A DNA stretch of 64,000 bases from Chitinophagales bacterium (GCA_015655015.1 JAATFV010000026.1:1-64000); one strand, 5' to 3'. Positions 8,504-16,990 are shown, counted from the first letter of the stretch. A program made the numbers and translations. Notes: generated from the letters alone by a model not told the origin.

Positions 8504-9928
8504 ATGAGGATAATTCTATTCAGGTTCATACCTATTATCGTACTATGTTTCTTTAAACTAACCGTTCATGCTCAGGACTATGGAGATGAAGGGGGGGACG
8601 ATGGCTATTCAGAGACCTATACAGGACAGACCGGAAACGACGGAGATCCCGATGACCCGGATTTTGGCATAGGAATCTATACTCCGCAGGTATCGGATCC
8701 AGGCCTGAGCACTCATTTGCCTCCTCCATTTGACGGTGAAAGCGACACCGAACTGGTTCGTGTGGTCAATGACGATGGGACTATTTCCACATGGATGTGG
8801 TCCAATGGGAAATGGAATGAAAACAGCTTCGCCTACACGCCCGACTATTCTCCTACGAACCCTGCTCCCGATCCTACCAATTATCCTAACATTCAGAATG
8901 GAGACAAGGTAACGGTAACCAATTCAGACGGGTCTGTATCTTATTACACCTATTGGAATGGAACTTTTCAACAAACTGGTATACCTACCTCACCCTATCT
9001 GATAGGAATCCCCATGACGCACAACAGCGATGGAAGCTATTCCCTGTTTTTTTCCGATGGAAGCATGATTACTACCAATAGCGACGGCACTTACACCGTT
9101 TCGTCAAATGAAGGCGCCTGCGCGGAGTGTACATTCGATCAGGCTGAAAAATATGTTGACCCGCCTTCAAGCCCGGCAGGTTCTTTTACCGGAACCCCGA
9201 GCCAAGAAGATCTGCAGGCGTATAACAGGATCATGAGTTTATGGGGTTCGGGGGCACATAGCCCCGCAAATCTTGGGATCAATACCCCTGGCCAGGTAGA
9301 TGATGAGCCTGTCCCCGGTGAGTCGGATAGTGATCCCGACCTGGCTTTTTACGGTGATGATTACAATCCCTATAATTATCAGTCCCAGCCATTACCCACC
9401 TACCAAAATATGTATAATAACTTTCCCAAGGTCATGGTAGGTTTCAGTCCTGAGGACATGCCGTCGGACCAAGTTTACCACCTGGTGGGAGGAGACTGTT
9501 TGACTTTTTATAATCAACAGATCGCAGCGCATCCGACGATAGCGGTCAATGCGTGCGCCCTGCGGCTTTCCCGGGCCTTAAATTACAGCGGGGTGACCAT
9601 CCCGAATATACCCGGCGTTACTTATTCCGGAAGCGATGGGAAATATTATTTCCTGTCAGCCGCCAAACTCTATAATTTTATGAACAAGACCTTTTCCACT
9701 AGTTTGACTTTTACTCAGGCACAAGGTGGCCCCGGAGGTCAGAACTTCGAAGGACTGGTCGGGGGCCATAAAGGGATTTATATTATGCTGGCCGCCGATC
9801 CTGGAAAGTTCGGAGCCACCGGACATGCAACGCTTTACAATGGTGTAACTTGCATAGGGGGCCTGAACCATTGCTATTTCACCGCCGCAGGTGGTGTGTC
9901 CAGGATTAAATTTTGGGTTTTACCTTAA
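8504..9928 (+). CDS. Exported Tae4-type peptidoglycan amidase with long Asp/Ser/Thr-rich N-terminal region
   Basis: A 474-residue protein with a Sec signal peptide ending VHAQ. Residues about 24-310 are low-complexity, rich in D, G, S, P and T, with short NSDGSxS-type repeats. The C-terminal 165 residues match the Tae4 (T6SS amidase effector 4) family: NACALRLSRAL with candidate nucleophile Cys351, IPNIPG, KGIYIMLA, GHATLYNG with candidate His441, then HCYF and a final FWVLP. Tae4 enzymes are NlpC/P60-like amidases that cut the D-Glu-mDAP bond of peptidoglycan. Here the domain sits behind a Sec signal, with no T6SS gene nearby. The Asp expected just before HCYF in T6SS Tae4 appears replaced by Asn. 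The likely role is attack on, or remodelling of, cell wall outside the cytoplasm. Confidence 0.8.
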   Translation: MRIILFRFIPIIVLCFFKLTVHAQDYGDEGGDDGYSETYTGQTGNDGDPDDPDFGIGIYTPQVSDPGLSTHLPPPFDGESDTELVRVVNDDGTISTWMWSNGKWNENSFAYTPDYSPTNPAPDPTNYPNIQNGDKVTVTNSDGSVSYYTYWNGTFQQTGIPTSPYLIGIPMTHNSDGSYSLFFSDGSMITTNSDGTYTVSSNEGACAECTFDQAEKYVDPPSSPAGSFTGTPSQEDLQAYNRIMSLWGSGAHSPANLGINTPGQVDDEPVPGESDSDPDLAFYGDDYNPYNYQSQPLPTYQNMYNNFPKVMVGFSPEDMPSDQVYHLVGGDCLTFYNQQIAAHPTIAVNACALRLSRALNYSGVTIPNIPGVTYSGSDGKYYFLSAAKLYNFMNKTFSTSLTFTQAQGGPGGQNFEGLVGGHKGIYIMLAADPGKFGATGHATLYNGVTCIGGLNHCYFTAAGGVSRIKFWVLP

Positions 9929-9938
9929 TCGATATATA

Positions 9939-10433
9939 ATGAAAAAAGCACATATAAATAAGTTGTGGCTCGTAAGCGTATTCATCCTTCTCAGGGTGTT
10001 CGATTGCACCGCCCAGACCCCGCAGTCTTTGACCCTGGATACTATACGGGGCTATCCCATTATCGTTGACTCGTGGGATGATCATTTTTCCTACTCCAAT
10101 ACCGTATACTCTGACAAGGATAAAGCCCTTTCAGATCGCAAAGAGATATTTGTTTATTCCGCGATAAAGAATTCCGCCTTTTTCAAGATCAAGGGAGACA
10201 AAAAGTATATCTATGTCAAAAGGACGAAAAAGACGCTCGTTTCAAATGACACTTGCCGCGAATACTTTTCCGGTAATGGTTACCGGGTTGTCTTAACGAC
10301 CTGGCTTACCGGCAAAGTAAAGGATAGTCCATATATGAACTATTATTCCGGCACATTGGTAATAAAGAAAGATGAGACTTCTTTCAAGGCGGATGTGAAA
10401 GGATACAAAATAGACAAATCCCCCAGCAAGTAA
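9939..10433 (+). CDS. Small secreted protein, candidate immunity protein for the Tae4-like amidase
   Basis: A 164-residue protein that I do not recognise. Starting at the ATG at 9939 (10 bp after the amidase stop) gives a clean signal peptide, MKKAHINKLWLVSVFILL... ending CTAQ; an upstream in-frame start at 9891 would overlap the amidase and hide this signal. The mature part is Lys/Tyr-rich and probably beta-structured (RKEIFVYSAIKNSAFFKIKG, KKYIYVKRTKKTLV). Tae4 toxins are normally encoded next to a periplasmic Tai4 immunity protein. Position, size and predicted periplasmic location fit that role, but no Tai4 similarity can be claimed by eye. Confidence 0.6.
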   Translation: MKKAHINKLWLVSVFILLRVFDCTAQTPQSLTLDTIRGYPIIVDSWDDHFSYSNTVYSDKDKALSDRKEIFVYSAIKNSAFFKIKGDKKYIYVKRTKKTLVSNDTCREYFSGNGYRVVLTTWLTGKVKDSPYMNYYSGTLVIKKDETSFKADVKGYKIDKSPSK

Positions 10434-10446
10434 AAAATATGCCGCC

Positions 10447-11958
10447 ATGAAGTTTCTTTTTCCCGCAGCATTCGTATGGCTCATAGTGCATTTTGAGCCC
10501 TGTACCGCCCAGAAATATCCAGCAGCTGTAGAAAAAACCCTTAAATTGTCAGGATCGAACGCGCAGGAACTTCGAAAAGCACTGAACTACTTTTACAGAT
10601 CGGGGGACGCCCTGAAAATAAGCTCCATCTATTTTTTAGTGGCCAATATGCCCTTGCATAGAACAATCACTTACAATTGGTATGACAACAAAGGACAAAA
10701 AGTCGACTTCAGCGAGCTGAATTATAAAACATTCAATGATGCAGTGACGGCATTTAACGGACTTAAATCCAAACATGGTCCTCTGCATCCCCTCACCTGC
10801 TCGTATAACGACGTAGACAGTATTAAGGCCAGCTTCCTGATCGAAAATATTGACCTCGCCGTTGCCCAGTATAAAAACACACCTGCGGACCGGAAGGTTT
10901 CCGAAAAAGACTTTTTCGAATATTTACTCCCTTACAGAATAAGTGTCGAGCCCTTGCAGGAATGGCGGAAGGAATATGCCCGGTTGTTCGCCAGCCTTTC
11001 CGATGAACAGACATCCCCGGATGCCTGGCTACGCGCATTGAAAACGAGTATCAATAGCCGGTTCTCCAATATATGGGCGATCGAGAACAGAAGCGATCCT
11101 ATCCCCTGCCTCGGAGCCGGGCAGATATTATTACGGGGTAAAGGCTATTGTGAGGATATGGCTGATATGGCGGTTTTTATTTCGCGCAGTAACGGTATTG
11201 CTGCAAGCGTGGACAATATCCCTGAATGGGCAACCACAAGCGGCAATCATTTTCTCAATTTTATCGTGATCGATAAAAAAAGCAAACATTTCGACGCTGC
11301 CCAGGACAGCCTGGGCAGAGAGCCCTCCAAAGTATTGAGGACAACCTATAGCCCTCAGCAGGACGCTATCGCGACGCATCTGGACACCGCCGATATTCCC
11401 CGTGGATTTCTTCGGATAAAGAACTATATAGATGTAACCGCTGACTATTGGCCGACAGGATCAGTCCCTTATAAAAGAGAAGACCTATCCAAGAGCAAAG
11501 GTAAGGTCCTCTATGTAGCTGTTTACAATGGGGGGGCATGGAAGCCTGTATGGTATGGTTTTGTCCAACAAGATGCTGTCGTTTTCAAAAATATGAGCAG
11601 GGGTGTCGTCTATCTGCCGGTCTGCTATGAAAAAGGCAGGTTAACACCGGCTTCATGGCCATATGCCCTGGGATACAACCATGAGAGTCTGCTAAAACCT
11701 GATCTATCCCACGGCAGGACCGTCAATCTGGACGCCCAGGAACGACATCTTAAATTTCAGCCGGGAAAAACATATTCACTCTATTATTGGGACAGTGCCT
11801 GGAGGCTCCTTGGGATAAAAAAAGCCCCTGATAAATGCATTCGTATGTCTTTTGACAACGTGCCCGCCAACGCACTACTGGTTCTCGTCCCGGAATACAG
11901 CCGAAAAAAAGAACGACCCTTTACGATTACAGCTAATGGGACAAGAGAGTGGTGGTAA
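10447..11958 (+). CDS. Exported transglutaminase-fold protein
   Basis: A 503-residue protein with a signal peptide ending CTAQ. Residues about 220-285 form a transglutaminase-like core: the segment GAGQILLRGKGYCEDMADMA carries Cys235, and SGNHFLNFIVID carries His268 and a nearby Asp276, in the Cys-His-Asp order of this fold. Similar proteins in Bacteroidota have a helical N-terminal half and a beta-rich C-terminal half, as here. The fold includes cross-linking enzymes, proteases and inactive binding proteins, so the activity is open; the key residues look intact. It is the fourth gene of the amidase operon, 13 bp after the small secreted protein, and could process a cell-wall or surface polymer. 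Confidence 0.72.
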   Translation: MKFLFPAAFVWLIVHFEPCTAQKYPAAVEKTLKLSGSNAQELRKALNYFYRSGDALKISSIYFLVANMPLHRTITYNWYDNKGQKVDFSELNYKTFNDAVTAFNGLKSKHGPLHPLTCSYNDVDSIKASFLIENIDLAVAQYKNTPADRKVSEKDFFEYLLPYRISVEPLQEWRKEYARLFASLSDEQTSPDAWLRALKTSINSRFSNIWAIENRSDPIPCLGAGQILLRGKGYCEDMADMAVFISRSNGIAASVDNIPEWATTSGNHFLNFIVIDKKSKHFDAAQDSLGREPSKVLRTTYSPQQDAIATHLDTADIPRGFLRIKNYIDVTADYWPTGSVPYKREDLSKSKGKVLYVAVYNGGAWKPVWYGFVQQDAVVFKNMSRGVVYLPVCYEKGRLTPASWPYALGYNHESLLKPDLSHGRTVNLDAQERHLKFQPGKTYSLYYWDSAWRLLGIKKAPDKCIRMSFDNVPANALLVLVPEYSRKKERPFTITANGTREWW

Positions 11959-11975
11959 ACCGGAAAAATGACAAC

Positions 11976-13487
11976 ATGAAGAAAAGTTTACTATTAAGTT
12001 TTTGGTTTTGTTTGCCGGGAATGTTGTTTTCTGTAGATATGTTAGGTCAATACCCTGATAGTTCGCTCAATAGCAAATATGCTCCCTCGGTTATCATACA
12101 CATAAATGACATTGCCCGATTCGTCACGCTGACCACTCAACAGCAATCGTTATTGGCCAGGTATTATACTGTCCGGGATAACATCATGGCTAACTGGATT
12201 CTCCAACATAATTCTCAACGGGAAATAGACAGCCTCGGTAATGGAGACCTCAGGGAATTGCACACGGTACTTAACAACAGACAGTTTGAGACGTATGTCA
12301 GGAACAGAACAAAAGACTTCGCGACCGCTGCATCCGGGAACGAGAAAGCCTATATCAGAGAGGCTTATGGATTGGATAGCACCGGCGAGACTTACACTAC
12401 ACTAAGCCATAAGCTATTTGACAAATATAGCCTTCTGTATCAACATTACTTATTCCCACCCAATGCCACCGCGGAGTATTATATAGCGAAGTCGGAGAAT
12501 AAGACATATGACAACTACAATTTCTACCCGCCTTTATATGCCGAAAGATTTATTAACGACTTCCTTACAAAAATCAGCTCGGCTACACCCATTGCCAAAG
12601 ACATGAGGACTAAAATCGCCAATGAAGCGGAATTTTTTATTCGGATGAACTCCAACAAAGACCTTAATATGGTGCTGATGCAGGCCACTTCCCATTATCT
12701 GCCAGACACCGCCGTATTCAGCCTATTATACCGGGACGAGTTACAGAATAAGGCCAGAGAACTTTCGGCCGTGGACAGATACGACCTTATTAAGGTGCAA
12801 AAGGTCTCGGTGAAAGAATATGAAGATATCTACAATATTGTACAGACAAAAAATTATATCAAGGCGTTGTGTGCGATCACCTATTTGCCTTATCATAAAA
12901 AGCTTTTCGACTCGGCCATGGCTCAAACCAGCATCCATTATGACTCATTGATCAGGGCAAAACTTATTTCCGACGGCTCATTGCAACCAACAACGCAATT
13001 CGCCATCGCGCTCAAACATAAAGAAGAACTCGGCCTTCAGCCGGCCGTTATAGACACATTATTATCACTGGCGCTTGTTACCGAAAACAGAAGGGATTCG
13101 ATATTCGGTAGAGATCCATACGCATCTATTGACAATGGACCATTTGAATCTGAACATCTAACGCAAATCCTGTCTGACGAACAGTATACCAGGGTACTAT
13201 TTTATAAAAACAAGTCGCTGGCGGAGGCCAATGCACGGGCTGATTGGGAAGAAATGAAGCTCAGAGGACTCTCTGACGGACTGGAAAAGGAACAAACGAT
13301 TAAGGAAATAGCCAACTATTATATAGAAGTATATGGTTCCTGGTCCAGGTATGCTCATGACAAGATCAAACAATGGGCAAGCATGCACGAGATAGATCCT
13401 GACAAGCCCAAGTCGCTGAAAATGCTGGACACTATTCGCTGGAGTGGCAGCACGAAAAAGGCTACTAATAATCTCGATCTTAAGTAA
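11976..13487 (+). CDS. Secreted protein of unknown function
   Basis: A 503-residue protein that I do not recognise. The ATG at 11976 is preferred because it opens a signal peptide (MKKSLLLSFWFCLPGMLFS) and avoids overlap with the preceding gene. The mature part is mostly helical and charged. Three similar segments recur (TLTTQQQSLLARYYTVRDN, VKEYEDIYNIVQTKN, LSDEQYTRVLFYKNKSLAEA), which suggests an internal triplication of a helical unit. No catalytic motif is visible. It lies 17 bp behind the transglutaminase-fold gene and 16 bp before an O-antigen-ligase-like gene, so it belongs to the same operon and probably works in the periplasm. Confidence 0.65.
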   Translation: MKKSLLLSFWFCLPGMLFSVDMLGQYPDSSLNSKYAPSVIIHINDIARFVTLTTQQQSLLARYYTVRDNIMANWILQHNSQREIDSLGNGDLRELHTVLNNRQFETYVRNRTKDFATAASGNEKAYIREAYGLDSTGETYTTLSHKLFDKYSLLYQHYLFPPNATAEYYIAKSENKTYDNYNFYPPLYAERFINDFLTKISSATPIAKDMRTKIANEAEFFIRMNSNKDLNMVLMQATSHYLPDTAVFSLLYRDELQNKARELSAVDRYDLIKVQKVSVKEYEDIYNIVQTKNYIKALCAITYLPYHKKLFDSAMAQTSIHYDSLIRAKLISDGSLQPTTQFAIALKHKEELGLQPAVIDTLLSLALVTENRRDSIFGRDPYASIDNGPFESEHLTQILSDEQYTRVLFYKNKSLAEANARADWEEMKLRGLSDGLEKEQTIKEIANYYIEVYGSWSRYAHDKIKQWASMHEIDPDKPKSLKMLDTIRWSGSTKKATNNLDLK

Positions 13488-13503
13488 AAGACTGCAAACA
13501 ACC

Positions 13504-15216
13504 ATGAAAGCTGCCGAAGGGAAGATAGGACCTGCTTTAATTACCACCACAGTAATGCTAAGTTTGCTCAACCCGGCTCTTTTCGGGTCCCCTGGGCTAT
13601 TTTCGTATTTTGGTTTCATGGTCCCTGCCTTGTTATTTTTCCTGTATATGACCTGTCAGGCTGCTATGGGCAGCGTCATTGCCATTGTAAAGCCCCCGAA
13701 ATACAGTTATATTTGTTTTATCCTGTCGTGTTACGTTGCCATTCATGGCCTGGTCACCGGTACATTCGGTCTTACGAACTATTACTGGATCGTTGCATTT
13801 TTCTGGCTGATCGGCATCCAGCTATACCTTAGCGACCAGGCACGGGGACAGTCGGTACGTAAAGCCATTTTATGGATCGCCCTCATCGAAAGCCTGATCA
13901 TATTATTGCAATCGACCGGGTGGCTTCCATCGATGAATGATAGATTTTCATGTACCGGAACTTGTGAAAACCCAAATATCACCGCATTTTTCCTGGCGAT
14001 GTCGCTTTATCCTCTATTTTCCTGGCGGACCAGGATTTTGCCACGATCTTTATACATATTGATCATGCTGCCGGTGCTCACAGCCATTATCCTATTGAGA
14101 AGTCGTAGCGCTTATTTGGCAGCAATGATCATAATCTTTGAAATCTATGGCAAACATTTGTACCGGCAACTCGCGAAAAGAGGCGTTCGCAGCAGTCGGC
14201 CGGTGTGGGTATCTGCAGTGATAATTGTATCCGGGCTCATCGTATATATGCTTGTTTTTCATTTTAAATACAATTCTGCGGCTGCGCGTTGGCATATATG
14301 GTCGAAAAGCGGCTGTCTGATATTGCAACACCCTATAGGAGGCAACGGCTTTGGAAGATTTGAGCACTCCTACAACTTGTTTATTGCAGAGCACCCTTCG
14401 CAGGACAACGATCACGTTAATATGCCTTATAACGACTTCATGGAGATAACTATTGAAGGGGGCCTTCCGTCTTTGTTATTATGGATTATGTTCTATTTTT
14501 ACCTGATCCTGTCCTGCTATAGGCGGGGATATGGGTTATCGCCGGTTCTGGCCTTCCTTGTTATTGAAACTACCAATTTTGGGTTTCAGGCGATACCGGC
14601 GTTCTCGCTTTTCCTGCTGATTATTGGTTCTCTACCTGGCGAGTCTGATCCGGTTGGTAAACCAATCCGCAAATCGGCCCGGATTATGGCAACAATCTTG
14701 GGGCTAATCGCCTTCTGGCTCTTAACGTGGCAGTCTATTCTGGCTTTCGGATTTTGGAAACAGCATGAGCTCGCGAAGGCAAAGGTGAAACGCGAATCGA
14801 TAGTCCAATTTCAAAGCCTTCGATTTGCGATGGAACCGTATGCACTGTTTCATTACCATTATGGAAATGCATTTTTTCAGATGGGGCTGTATCAAAGTGC
14901 GCTGGCGGAATACCAACACGCCTTACTTTCTTGTAGTAAGCCAGAGGTCCTTGAAAGAGAAGCAGAAAGTTATAAAAAGCTAAAAAGGATCAGCGAAGCC
15001 GTATCCTGCTATAGGGAACTCGAACACATGCAACCGTATCGCCTTAATCCTAATTGGATGTTGCTCAATATCTATGCGGAATCAAAGGATTCGGCGTCGG
15101 TGGAAGAACAGGCAAGGATAATATTGGGTAAGCCCATCAAGATTCCCGGCAGAGAAGCAAATCTGATAAAACAAAAGACAGCCGATACGTTAACGGTCTA
15201 TAGCTCATCACGATAG
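13504..15216 (+). CDS. O-antigen ligase/polymerase-like membrane protein with C-terminal TPRs
   Basis: A 570-residue protein with about 11 hydrophobic segments and a large periplasmic loop before the last helices, the layout of Wzy_C (O-antigen ligase/polymerase) proteins. The loop holds SGCLILQHPIGGNGFGRFEH and PYNDFMEITIEGGLPSLLLW, typical conserved spots. Residues about 440-560 form TPR-like helices (FHYHYGNAFFQMGLYQSALAE), a common extension. The ATG at 13504 is 16 bp after the previous stop; an earlier start at 13444 would overlap that gene. Family members transfer or polymerise glycans from lipid carriers at the outer face of the inner membrane. As last gene of the amidase operon it may build or attach a glycan on a product of the cluster. 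Confidence 0.8.
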   Translation: MKAAEGKIGPALITTTVMLSLLNPALFGSPGLFSYFGFMVPALLFFLYMTCQAAMGSVIAIVKPPKYSYICFILSCYVAIHGLVTGTFGLTNYYWIVAFFWLIGIQLYLSDQARGQSVRKAILWIALIESLIILLQSTGWLPSMNDRFSCTGTCENPNITAFFLAMSLYPLFSWRTRILPRSLYILIMLPVLTAIILLRSRSAYLAAMIIIFEIYGKHLYRQLAKRGVRSSRPVWVSAVIIVSGLIVYMLVFHFKYNSAAARWHIWSKSGCLILQHPIGGNGFGRFEHSYNLFIAEHPSQDNDHVNMPYNDFMEITIEGGLPSLLLWIMFYFYLILSCYRRGYGLSPVLAFLVIETTNFGFQAIPAFSLFLLIIGSLPGESDPVGKPIRKSARIMATILGLIAFWLLTWQSILAFGFWKQHELAKAKVKRESIVQFQSLRFAMEPYALFHYHYGNAFFQMGLYQSALAEYQHALLSCSKPEVLEREAESYKKLKRISEAVSCYRELEHMQPYRLNPNWMLLNIYAESKDSASVEEQARIILGKPIKIPGREANLIKQKTADTLTVYSSSR

Positions 15217-15509
15217 CTACTACTTGCAAGTATAAAACCTGCTTTTTCGTCCGGCGTTGCCTTCTATGAAATAACGGCAAACATAAAATGCAGAAACCCC
15301 TGTAAAACAAGATGCTGGATCCCCTTTCCCCACCAGCTTGAAAATATCCAGACCCTATAAGACTAAAAATCCCGCGCTGTCCGATCAAATCTTGACTATT
15401 TCAAGTTATACACCTATAAATAGATTCGCTATCAATTCTTTGCCAACTCTTAAACCATTTAGTTTCGGATTACCTGCGATCAACAAAAGTGCCATTTCCG
15501 GGGATCTCG

Positions 15510-15665
15510 TCAAGGCTGGAAGCGACGGCGTGATCCTTGCGAACTTCGAGGTTTTTGCGGTCTTGAACGCCCATTGATAGTAATCCGGATATAAACCAGT
15601 AGAAGGCCGTCCGTTGTCTTTTCGGATTTCCAGACATAAAACAGAATACTGATGTGATGTTCCAT
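15510..15665 (-). pseudogene. Remnant of a Bacteroidetes tyrosine recombinase (integrase) N-terminus
   Basis: The minus-strand ATG at 15665 opens a 51-codon frame beginning MEHHISVLFYVWKSEKTTDG and continuing LLLVYIRITINGRS. This is the usual start of Bacteroidota phage-type integrases (beta strand, then GLxPVYxRITxNGxR). After NGRS the expected sequence is lost and a stop follows at 15510; other frames downstream carry no catalytic domain. The remnant reads into the accessory operon, away from msrA, and lies next to tRNA-like scars, which fits an integrase at the right end of a former genomic island. Confidence 0.6.
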
Positions 15666-15762
15666 TTTCCACTTTTTTTAAGTTTTTTACGAATATTCAC
15701 ATCCGTCACCAAAACCTCCGAAAGACTAAAAATCAAGACCAGACTCGGTTTGAGCATTTTCT

Positions 15763-15796
15763 GGTGTCCCAAAAATCGGACTAAACCCGGGACACC
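15763..15796. repeat. Inverted repeat upstream of the integrase remnant
   Basis: GGTGTCCC (15763-15770) and GGGACACC (15789-15796) are exact inverted arms around an 18-bp spacer, about 100 bp upstream of the integrase remnant start. It may be a recombination-protein binding site or leader structure of the former element. Confidence 0.55.
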
Positions 15797-15853
15797 GAAT
15801 TTGCCACCGAATTGCTTGAATTCTTTTCTTTCGTTTTGCAGTGGAAAATGAAA

Positions 15854-15889
15854 AAGGGCCCGTCAAACCTGCGTTTTACGAGCCCTTAA
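15854..15889 (-). terminator. Intrinsic terminator-like hairpin, minus strand
   Basis: On the minus strand AAGGGCTCGT, a short loop, and ACGGGCCCTT are followed by five T residues. The stem is about 9 bp with one mismatch. It lies downstream of the tRNA-like scars and upstream of the integrase remnant, as expected for a terminator behind a former tRNA gene. Confidence 0.5.
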
Positions 15890-15906
15890 TACGTTTTGAA
15901 AATTTA

Positions 15907-15987
15907 TCCGCGGAGAGAGAGGGATTTGCAACGCTGATCCCCGAGTGGGAGGCCATGGGGGAATCGAACCCAACGGACAGTGACGAC
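15907..15987 (-). other. tRNA 3'-end-like scars (candidate attachment site)
   Basis: On the minus strand, positions about 15931-15909 read CAAATCCCTCTCTCTCCGC, which resembles the 3' end of a tRNA-Ser (T-loop end plus acceptor strand), with one extra base in the T-loop. A second segment near 15971-15948 reads GGGTTCGATTCCCCCATGG, another T-arm-like sequence. Neither has a matching 5' half, so no complete tRNA is present. Integrases of this kind often recombine at tRNA 3' ends, so these are probably att remnants. Confidence 0.4.
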
Positions 15988-16061
15988 GGGTTGCTTTGTT
16001 AATGAACCTTTAAAACCAATTATTTGTCATATAGCGTACATAGTAACGGGAATCAAAGAGG

Positions 16062-16069
16062 TAAATTTG
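16062..16069 (+). promoter_or_regulatory. -7 element of msrA
   Basis: TAAATTTG matches TAnnTTTG exactly and lies 28 bp upstream of the msrA ATG. A clear -33 box is not at the usual spacing. Confidence 0.5.
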
Positions 16070-16097
16070 TGGAATCGAAAACAAAATTTTTAACCCA

Positions 16098-16769
16098 ATG
16101 TATAAAGCCATGATCTTTTTATCTGCCATAACATCACTAGCCTTGTTGTCGGCCTCCTGTGAGCCGTCTGCCGGGGAACCTATTAATAAAATCAGTATTA
16201 TGACCGATGAAACGATCCCGACAGGGAAAAAATTAGATACAGCGACTTTTGGAACAGGATGTTTCTGGTGTACGGAAGCTGTTTTCCAGGAGCTGAAGGG
16301 AGTCGTAAAAGCCACTTCCGGGTATACGGGCGGCCATGTAGCCAATCCCTCCTATGAAGAAGTTTGCACGGGTACGACCGGCCATGCCGAATCCCTAGAG
16401 ATCATTTATGATCCGTCCGTTATCACCTATGATGAATTGCTGGAAGTATTCTGGGAAGCGCATGATCCTACCAGCCTGAACAAGCAGGGAAATGATGAAG
16501 GCACCCAGTATCGCAGCGCTATATTCTATCACAATGAAGAGCAAAAGGAAAAGGCGGAGCATTATAAAGAGAAGCTGAATAAGAGCGGCGCCTATGACAA
16601 GCCTATTGTGACGGAAATAACGGCTTTTTCAAAATTCTATCCGGCAGAGGATTATCACCAGGATTATTTCAGGTTACATGGTTCGCAGCCTTATTGCAGC
16701 TTTGTGATCCGTCCGAAGGTGGAGAAGTTCGAGAAGGTGTTCAAGGATAAGCTGAAGAAAAATAATTAA
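16098..16769 (+). CDS. msrA: Lipoprotein peptide-methionine (S)-S-oxide reductase MsrA
   Basis: A 223-residue MsrA with a lipoprotein signal peptide: a hydrophobic stretch then LLSASC with lipidated Cys21. The active site GCFWC has the nucleophile Cys55, followed by conserved GYTGGHVANPSYEEVCTGTTGHAE and a YHQDYF motif near the C-terminus. It reduces methionine-S-sulfoxide in proteins, here in the periplasm or at the outer membrane because of the lipid anchor. It has its own promoter (16062-16069) and terminator (16798-16830), so it is probably monocistronic. It marks the start of core sequence to the right of the decayed island. Confidence 0.95.
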   Translation: MYKAMIFLSAITSLALLSASCEPSAGEPINKISIMTDETIPTGKKLDTATFGTGCFWCTEAVFQELKGVVKATSGYTGGHVANPSYEEVCTGTTGHAESLEIIYDPSVITYDELLEVFWEAHDPTSLNKQGNDEGTQYRSAIFYHNEEQKEKAEHYKEKLNKSGAYDKPIVTEITAFSKFYPAEDYHQDYFRLHGSQPYCSFVIRPKVEKFEKVFKDKLKKNN

Positions 16770-16797
16770 TACGAAAAATGTTAAGTGAATGGTGAAG

Positions 16798-16830
16798 GCT
16801 GTCCCGAAGAAACCCGGGGCAGCTTTTTTT
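16798..16830 (+). terminator. Intrinsic terminator after msrA
   Basis: GCTGTCCC (16798-16805) pairs with GGGGCAGC (16816-16823), with one G-T pair, followed by seven T residues. It lies 28 bp after the msrA stop. Confidence 0.85.
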
Positions 16831-16917
16831 ATGGCCTGACAGCCAATAAGAGTTTCTACTTAGCTGGTATTAAGCAACTTAAACAATTAAAAAATAGAGA
16901 AGTAAGTATATTAAAAA

Positions 16918-16925
16918 TATATTTG
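16918..16925 (+). promoter_or_regulatory. -7 element of the Hsp70/helicase cassette
   Basis: TATATTTG matches TAnnTTTG exactly, in a very AT-rich region between the msrA terminator and the Hsp70-like gene. With transcription starting near 16931, the ATG at 16991 gives a leader of about 60 nt. Confidence 0.5.
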
Positions 16926-16990
16926 TAGCCAATTGGAAATGGTATAGATTGTTTCGAACGTTAGAGTCAATATTATATAAATTCAATGGC

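Larger units (their letters stand above)
15217..16097. other. 880-bp island boundary with integrase remnant, hairpins and att-like scars
   Basis: Between the O-antigen-ligase-like gene and msrA there is no intact gene. From left to right it holds unrecognised sequence (15217-15509), a broken integrase start (15510-15665, minus), an 8-bp-stem inverted repeat (15763-15796), a terminator-like hairpin (15854-15889), tRNA-3'-end-like scars (about 15907-15987), and the msrA promoter. The pattern is that of one end of a decayed integrative element. Confidence 0.6.

Noticed and set aside
8504..9928. Type VI secretion effector locus
   Set aside because: The Tae4-like domain follows a Sec signal peptide, and no T6SS structural gene (Hcp, VgrG, TssB/C) is in the window, so T6SS delivery is not supported.
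15900..16015. A possible complete tRNA on the minus strand
   Set aside because: T-arm-like sequences exist, but no matching acceptor 5' strand, D-arm or anticodon arm can be folded; the stem would have mismatches. Kept only as a possible att scar.
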